From Triatoma infestans (lineage: Eukaryota; Arthropoda; Insecta; Hemiptera; Reduviidae), in the NCBI GenBank assembly GCA_011037195.1, contig JAAEAF010001967.1:1-64000 (forward strand): 64,000 nucleotides of DNA, written 5' to 3'. The notes beneath the pieces were generated by a model that saw nothing but the letters and a program-made list of their open reading frames with translations, did no database searches and was not told the origin of the DNA. Positions 58,160 to 64,000 of this stretch are shown here, in pieces. A program made the position numbers and the translations under genes. How positions within the stretch are numbered: the stretch's first letter is position 1; each line of letters opens with the position of its first letter.

Positions 58160-58985
58160 TTTTTTTTTTTTCAGTTTTATGACATTAATCTAATTTAATC
58201 TAGAACTCGGGGTTTCCCTAAGTAAGTTCAATACTTAGGCCACCAATGGGCTATTGTGCCCGCCCCTGTAAGGCAGCTTAGATCAGTCTTGACTCATTAA
58301 GAAATGCTTGCCAGGCTGGGGTGAGAGAGATTTTCGATCCCGGATTCGACATCAAGTTACAGGCGCCAAATTTTTTAAAACGTCGGCGAGCATTGTGCAC
58401 GCACTCTCCAAGAACGTGAAACGGTGTTTCATCCTTCTGACCACATTTCCTATAGAATGAATCCACAGAGAGATCCGTACTTCGTAGATGCTTCTTTAAA
58501 AGGCAATGCACTGTAACTAGGGCAGAATTTCTTCTTAACTTTACTTTTGTTTTGTCAAAGAGATAGGCTGGGCGAGGTCTATGAAGGATCCTCTAAGGAA
58601 ACATGGAATATTTCTGCACCGCAATTTTTTTCCAATAAAATGTGTGTGTTCTGTACGAGATGCTGAAAAAGGTTCAGAACCAATGGGCGTACGTAAGGCA
58701 CCCTCCTTTGCCAATCTGTAGGCCTCTTTGTTTTCTTGAATGCCCTTGTGCCCAGGCACATAGCCGGCCGCTTTTAAAATTCATATGCATACAGGAATAC
58801 CAGTTCTGTACGACATTCATTAACAATCCTCTCAACCTGATGCGGTTCGCCTCTAAAGCTTTTAGTGCGGTCTGAATAACGAAGAAGATCGCGATTCTTC
58901 TGTCCATTATGCCTTATGTCTTAGGATACAAGACACAGCTTAAAATGACAACGATTTCAGCCGTTTTTTCTCACGTTCGGGTCAG
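58160..58985 (-). pseudogene. LINE ORF2 RNase H and C-terminal zinc motif, broken
   Basis: On the minus strand: TAEIVVILSCVLYPKT (about 58935-58985), then QTALKALEANRIRLRGLLMN, where the usual DSQAALKAL has lost its Asp to a shift; then MPGHKGIQENKEAYRLAKEG (58700-58759), the last RNase H motif, with Tyr for the usual Asp. After a shift near 58555, KLRRNSALVTVHCLLKKHL leads to CGQKDETPFHVLGECVHNAR (58385-58450), a Cys/His cluster seen at the C terminus of I/R1-type ORF2, and ends WQAFLNESRLI at 58278. A 3' UTR and a 13-base A tail (T run at 58161-58173) complete the end. 5' part missing. Confidence 0.88.
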
Positions 58986-61280
58986 TGCAGTAGGTTAAGG
59001 TCCATATCTGAAATTGTCACCCCGAAATTCGATTCAATGAGATATATATGTCGCGTTCATCAGATCAGCTCCTACACATAGTTGCGGAATTTTCTCTAAT
59101 TCCCCGAATATCTTTCCCTCTCTCTCGCATTTATGAAATTAAACAAGTTTTAACATCTAATCAAACGGAGGTTTGTCAGATTTTGTATGGGTGTTTACAA
59201 TATATCCTATCGTCGAATGGAAGGAAACCGAAGAAATAGATTGGAAATAGAATTTTTCCAATTCTATTTATAATGTGATAAAAAATTTGCAGCATGTGGA
59301 AATAAATATAATAATTGTTTCAAGGTTGAAACTAAAAGTGAGAGAAGTATACAAACGCTCCAACCATTATACAGACGCACGATACATGCGCTACATACAC
59401 GTACATACAATTCACAAAGCGCACCCGCATCGACATATCTATATATAAAACTAGATAGTTTCTTGCATCATAGCACACCTGTTCATAGTAATAACAAATA
59501 TATATATATTAGTAAAACACTAACACACTGACTTTGCTCATAAAGCAAACCACAGAGAAGGGGAATAGATTACTTCAATCTGTAGAATGCCCTATGTGTG
59601 TATATACATACATACACCGATGCTGAATGACGTCATGTATATGTATGGAACTTCTATCACATTTGCGGTACGTACAACACAGACACACAGACATACATTG
59701 CATACAAACACGAACGTACAGATCTCACATATTTAGCAACTCATTGCCAATATAATAATATTTAATTGAGGTCACGTGACTTTATTTTCAGGTAAGTGTG
59801 CTATACGTTACAATAATTTCTGGTTAAAAATATATTGTTGGATATTTTCTATTAGTTTTTCTAAAATGTTAATGAACTGAAATGAAGAGTGACGTATATT
59901 TTTCATTTATTTTCAGTTTATATCATTATCTAAATTTAAATTCACTGAAAGCATTCATTTATGAATACTTATGTGATGATGTAAAAATAATATTTAAGTT
60001 ACGTCCATTTTTAAATTAAAATGATCAAGGAATTTATGTAAATATATTACTGACGTGATTGCTGTTTTGAATTAATATGTTACTCTTAGTTATCCATACA
60101 TGCTTGCACTTTTCATTGCATTTATAAATTATTATTTATTAAAAATTCAAAGAGGAATGTACGGACTAATGGTGTCATAAGAATGGTTATACGGCACTTA
60201 CTAATGCCGTCGAACATAAGGGTGCCATAAAAGGTCATTTAAGTCCCACTCGATTTGGCTTTATAACCATCTTACTTGCGTCTAATTTTTTTGTTGCGGT
60301 TTCTAGGCAATAAACTGAAGAAGTAAGTAAATATATTCTGGGGAAAATATTCAGTTTCAATGTGCTTTAGAAAGTAACCTGTACATCCTTTGAGGAAATT
60401 CTCTTTCTATCAATGAATACAAGATCATCCTTGCGATTAGTCTGTTTAAATTTAGTCGATATATTTGCCAGAACGGCTATCTGTACATAAAAAAATCCAA
60501 TCTCGCACCATTTAAAGGCTATAGCATATTGGGAAACGATTCATTCTGCATTGATACAGATTCAGACTCTCGGAAAAATGAGTAAAAACAAATTATACTT
60601 TTATAAATAAATCAGAGCTGTCAACAATATGTGTAATAACCCTCATTGTATTGTTGAATTAAACAGAAAAATAAATAAACAATAAAATAGACAATGGTGT
60701 TAAATTTGGCATAATACCAATGTGATTAAATAACTTGACAGCAATCTATTTAGTAACAGATTATATTAAATATAGGGACCAAAATATTACATTTCAGTGT
60801 ATGCCGTGTTATAATAAAGTGCACAACGGCCGGGAGGAGATAGTGGCACCAAAATTATAAATACTTGGCATAATACCAACTTGGCTTCTCTTAAAAATGA
60901 AGATAGGATGTGGTGTTTTGTGGGAGATTGTAAGAAGAGTTAATCTTCTCCAGATTGTAGAAAATTGAAGAAGTAGAAGTAGTGTAAGTAAGCAATAGTC
61001 TGGAGAAATTACTTGGTGTAAATAAGCGTGGGTGCAGCAGTGTTAATGACAGTCTGTGGTGTTAGTATTACGTGCTTTTCTAATAATATCCACTTTTCTC
61101 TTATTAAATTTGATAATACTTTCCATTTATTTCTATCTTTCACCCACTTTCCTACTGCTATTTTTCCACTAGGGAAATCCATTTTTCACATTATATCGTA
61201 ATATTTCCTTCTACCAAACAAAATTTTCTTTAACTATAAAATTTAATTCATTAAAACATTTCTAAACAACGCAACATCTA
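58986..61280. other. Unassigned AT-rich sequence
   Basis: Rich in CATA/ACAC low-complexity text at 59340-59750. No gene or repeat class recognised; the 63-codon frame at 59048 has no motif. Confidence 0.4.
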
Positions 61281-61284
61281 TTTC

Positions 61285-61335
61285 ATAAAGTCGCACTTCC
61301 GGTGTTAATTCGTTAGAATTTATTTCCGATTTCGA
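61285..61335 (+). mobile_element. Dominant repeat family, short fragment
   Basis: AAAGTCGCACTTCCGGTGTTAATTCG-type text (61287 on, in part) matches the conserved module; flanks do not. Confidence 0.35.
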
Positions 61336-62170
61336 TTTCAGCGGTACTTCCAATATCATAATGTTTTCAACATTTATTTATATTGCTTACAATCTGCAAA
61401 GTGAGTGGCAATAAAAGTAAATGTGCTCATTGATTTAATCTGGCTGAACTGGCTTGAGGGAAGTGTCCAATGCCACGGGTTTTTGACAGATAACTCCTCT
61501 TTCTCTGACAGGAGAGAGGTTCCTTGGTCTTTGGCGTTGTAAACCTGTAGGAGGACTCCCAGTTGTGGTCAGAGAACATGTGTGGGTGCCTAGCCAGTTA
61601 TTGGAATCTTAAAGTTATTGTGTTAGGTCGTCTACGAGTGAGATGTACATGTTATGATGTCTGGTGCTTGCTGTGTTTATTTGGAACATGTTTTGAGCGG
61701 TTTTAAAGTCATTTAAAGAAATATAACAAGTTCTTAGAGAAATAGGAAAGAGAATTTAGACATCTAATTTAATGACTAGACAGATCTTTATACACGAACT
61801 GAACTAAATATAACTAGGATAATCAACGGACTGAGTGACACTGAAGAATACTTCAGTGAAAAATAACGAAGTGATGCTTTGTAGACTTCTCGAGGAATAG
61901 TATCATGTATGACTCTCTTTTCATTTTTGGTCTCTTATATATACTAGCTTCGTCTTATTCCATCAGTTCCTTTACAAATAGAGTTGGCCTAGTCTTTAGT
62001 TTGTCACCAACGGTTCGTTGTCTCTTTTACCAGCCAACTTTCCAATTTTTCCTCTAAACTCATTTTCAAAATATATTTAAAATTTCTAATTCTTCTACTT
62101 CTTGATTCCAACACATTTAGTCAACGAGATCGTGTGTAAAAACCTTATTTTGTTTCCGTTGAGCGCCATA
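61336..62170. other. Unassigned sequence
   Basis: A less AT-rich patch lies at about 61440-61640 (CTGGCTGAACTGGCTTGAGG and onward) without recognised identity; the rest is AT-rich. Confidence 0.35.
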
Positions 62171-62174
62171 ATAA

Positions 62175-62540
62175 TTAAAAAAAAAAACTCCCTGGACAAA
62201 ATGCTTCAGATAAAAGTGATGAAGCATTTCTGCGTTTTGATATTATATGAAGTTCAAAGAAAATCGAGAAATACCGGAAACAACAAACTTTCAATGAAGT
62301 CACACTTCCGGTTGATGAATTTTGACCAAAATCATAATAGTGTTCCTACTTAAACAGAATATCAAATTTGAGCTACTTGCGATTTCTTTTTCGTTTTTGA
62401 TATTTTGTGCATACACAATCACATACACACACACACAAAATTCGTTAAAAACATGTTTCATACTCGGGCGACGTCAAAAAAACATGTATTTCCGGTAAAA
62501 AATCAATACCGTACAAAGAAAGTAAAAGTAAAAATAAAAA
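62175..62540 (+). mobile_element. Dominant repeat family, 3' half
   Basis: Shows ATGCTTCAGATAAAAGTGATG, AAGTTCAAAGAAAATCGAG, CACACTTCCGGTTGATGAAT, TATTTTGTGCATACACAATC with (CA)n at 62424-62435, ATGTATTTCCGGTAAAAAAT and AAGAAAGTAAAAGTAAAAAT at the end. The 3' hairpin is lost. Confidence 0.8.
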
Positions 62541-63145
62541 TAAAAACGCAGAAGTTCAAACTGGATGCTTCGCCCGTGTATCAAACGGGAATCCGATGTG
62601 GGAAGTTAACGAACAAAATCTCGTAACCGGAAATACCACTATACAGATTGAATTTTCAACGACTATGGTATTGGCGATTTAAACTATGCGCATTACACAT
62701 ACACCTATATGTGATATTTTTCTGAGAAAACTGATTTCAGTTTCAGAGCAGAGGGATCCTGAGAGGGAGGGAAGGGTATGGTAATCTCGCTAATAATTAC
62801 AGTTAATAGTAGATTTAGAAAAACTATTATCCGCACAAAAAGAAAGCAGCACAAAATTCGTGGTTAATGAGTGGCCAATAATTTGTTAATAGCCAATAGT
62901 CTAAGAAGTTTCCAGGTTAAAACTCTCTTCCCTAAATCAAAATTTATTTCCTTAAACGTTCAGAATAACCCACATTTATCTAAACATTCTAATCATGAGT
63001 AAATCTTCTTCAAAATGAAATAACCTAATGGATCAACTAACTCTACCCGATATAAAAAAAAGCTTAATAATGGAGCTTCATCTGTGTGAACCACTACAAA
63101 TAGACAAAAGTTCTTTGGTTTCTACAAATTATTTATAATAAAAAA
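62541..63145. other. Unassigned sequence
   Basis: No gene or repeat class recognised. Confidence 0.35.
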
Positions 63146-63149
63146 AAAA

Positions 63150-63475
63150 ACGGTTTTAAGAATTCAGTCTTACTGTCAGATGTCAGAAATATAGCCCATA
63201 TTTTATCTCATTTTCGGCTATCAAGAATAGGGGGGAATAGGTACTATTATTCCTGCGTTAGAGGAAGGATACATCATTTACTGGTAGAATGTAGCTTTTT
63301 AGAACCGGTTAGAGTTTTAAAAGCGGTAAATCTATGATGGAATATATAAGAAGGTGTACTGTTTAGTTCGCGTTTCATATCTTCCGCTTTAAAAAAGAAA
63401 AAGTATTCTAATAAAGCATTAGAAATTCTACAAGTTTTCTAGTCAACCGAGGTTAGAAGCAATTTTAATTAAGCA
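63150..63475 (+). pseudogene. Possible LINE C-terminal remnant
   Basis: One plus frame reads SDVRNIAHILSHFRLSRIGG (about 63175), then SCVRGRIHHLLVECSFLEPV (about 63255-63315), resembling the C-terminal Cys-His-His-Cys segment of I/R1-type ORF2 (typically C...HH-L-EC). The frame stops soon after, and ALEILQVF near 63420 in another frame may be the end. Short and decayed, so only suggestive. Confidence 0.4.
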
Positions 63476-63754
63476 AGATTTTCGGTTAAAAATAATTCGC
63501 TAAAATATGTTAAATATTACCAAAATAAATTATGCTTTTTAATTAAATATGTATTTTAACTTTTTTAATGTCTATTTAACAATAAATTAAACATGAGTAC
63601 ACATTTTATAAAATTGTTTAACGCTAACCTAACATTCGTCTAGGACCAAACTGAATGTAACCTTCCCCTTTTCATTTGAAAAATACACTAATTCTTAACT
63701 CACATCTCCTATTTGATATAACATCCTTTTTGCGTAAAAAACTCAAAACCAGAT

Positions 63755-63940
63755 ATTCGGATTAGTTATCCGGAAGGAAGCAAGATTTCATCCAAATCTT
63801 TGAACGGATTGTTTTTTGGAAAAGGGTTCCAAAGATTTTCTTAAATGGGATGAAAACTGCACTTATGGAAATCTAACACTTATATTAAAGAAATACTTTT
63901 CCGGAAAAGTTGTTTTTTGGAGCGTTCTAGCGGAACTGTG
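63755..63940 (-). mobile_element. Dominant repeat family, diverged fragment
   Basis: TTATCCGGAAGGAAGC on the plus strand, a TTTTTGGAAAAGGGTTCC block and TTTTCCGGAAAAGTTG mirror, in reverse, the module, the GGAGCC...TTTTCGAG block and the TTTTCC-GG block of the family. Diverged. Confidence 0.4.
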
Positions 63941-64000
63941 AACTTCAGCTTTCCTCAGCAAAATCCTATATTTACCTGTGATGGATTGCTGGCAGCATAT

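Overview
The window looks like non-coding nuclear DNA of an arthropod, most likely an insect and possibly a hemipteran (my inference; no host gene names a species). It is AT-rich and has many microsatellites and homopolymers. I find no convincing intact protein-coding gene. The open frames are short, many lack an ATG, and the recognisable protein similarities all belong to broken transposable elements. The window is best read as intron or intergenic DNA shaped by repeated transposon insertion.

The dominant component is one interspersed family, seen in about 25 to 30 full or partial copies on both strands and covering roughly a fifth of the window by eye. Full copies (e.g. 41520-42203, 43830-44546, 50406-51374) begin TCTGGTGTGAAACACTCACAC, carry a 15-base inverted repeat near the two ends, hold a (CA)n microsatellite at a fixed internal place, and end in a short hairpin plus an A-rich tail. 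They encode nothing. The layout resembles non-autonomous Helentron/HINE (DINE-like) elements, but that class is inference. I call the two 5' variants A and B.

Other mobile DNA, left to right: a tRNA-derived SINE with a 14-base target-site duplication (4648-4862) and three weaker SINE-like heads (4970, 7890, 21960); a LINE 3' end (12575-12770); two large inverted repeats (16357-16694, 23542-23813) whose arms carry hammerhead-ribozyme-like cores of the kind known from Penelope-like elements, with three weaker solo motifs (26790, 35526, 40003); LINE ORF2 remnants (24041-24560, 56640-57465, 58160-58985, 63150-63475); a decayed mariner-like transposase (29950-30520); a 5'-truncated Jockey-like LINE with poly(A) tail and 11-base target duplication (32506-33440); a mariner with an internal deletion (34612-35172); RNase H-bearing LINE remnants (37404-38150, 47700-48420); and an unclassified repeat present three times in 52.9-56.1 kb.

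The remaining sequence is mostly AT-rich and unassigned. A few stretches are less AT-rich (5.6-6.5, 14.15-14.5, 42.29-42.43 and 51.9-52.5 kb) and are where I would look first for host exons or unique regulatory DNA, though I could not show any. The most interesting items are the ribozyme-like palindromes and the nested, modular structure of the dominant repeat.
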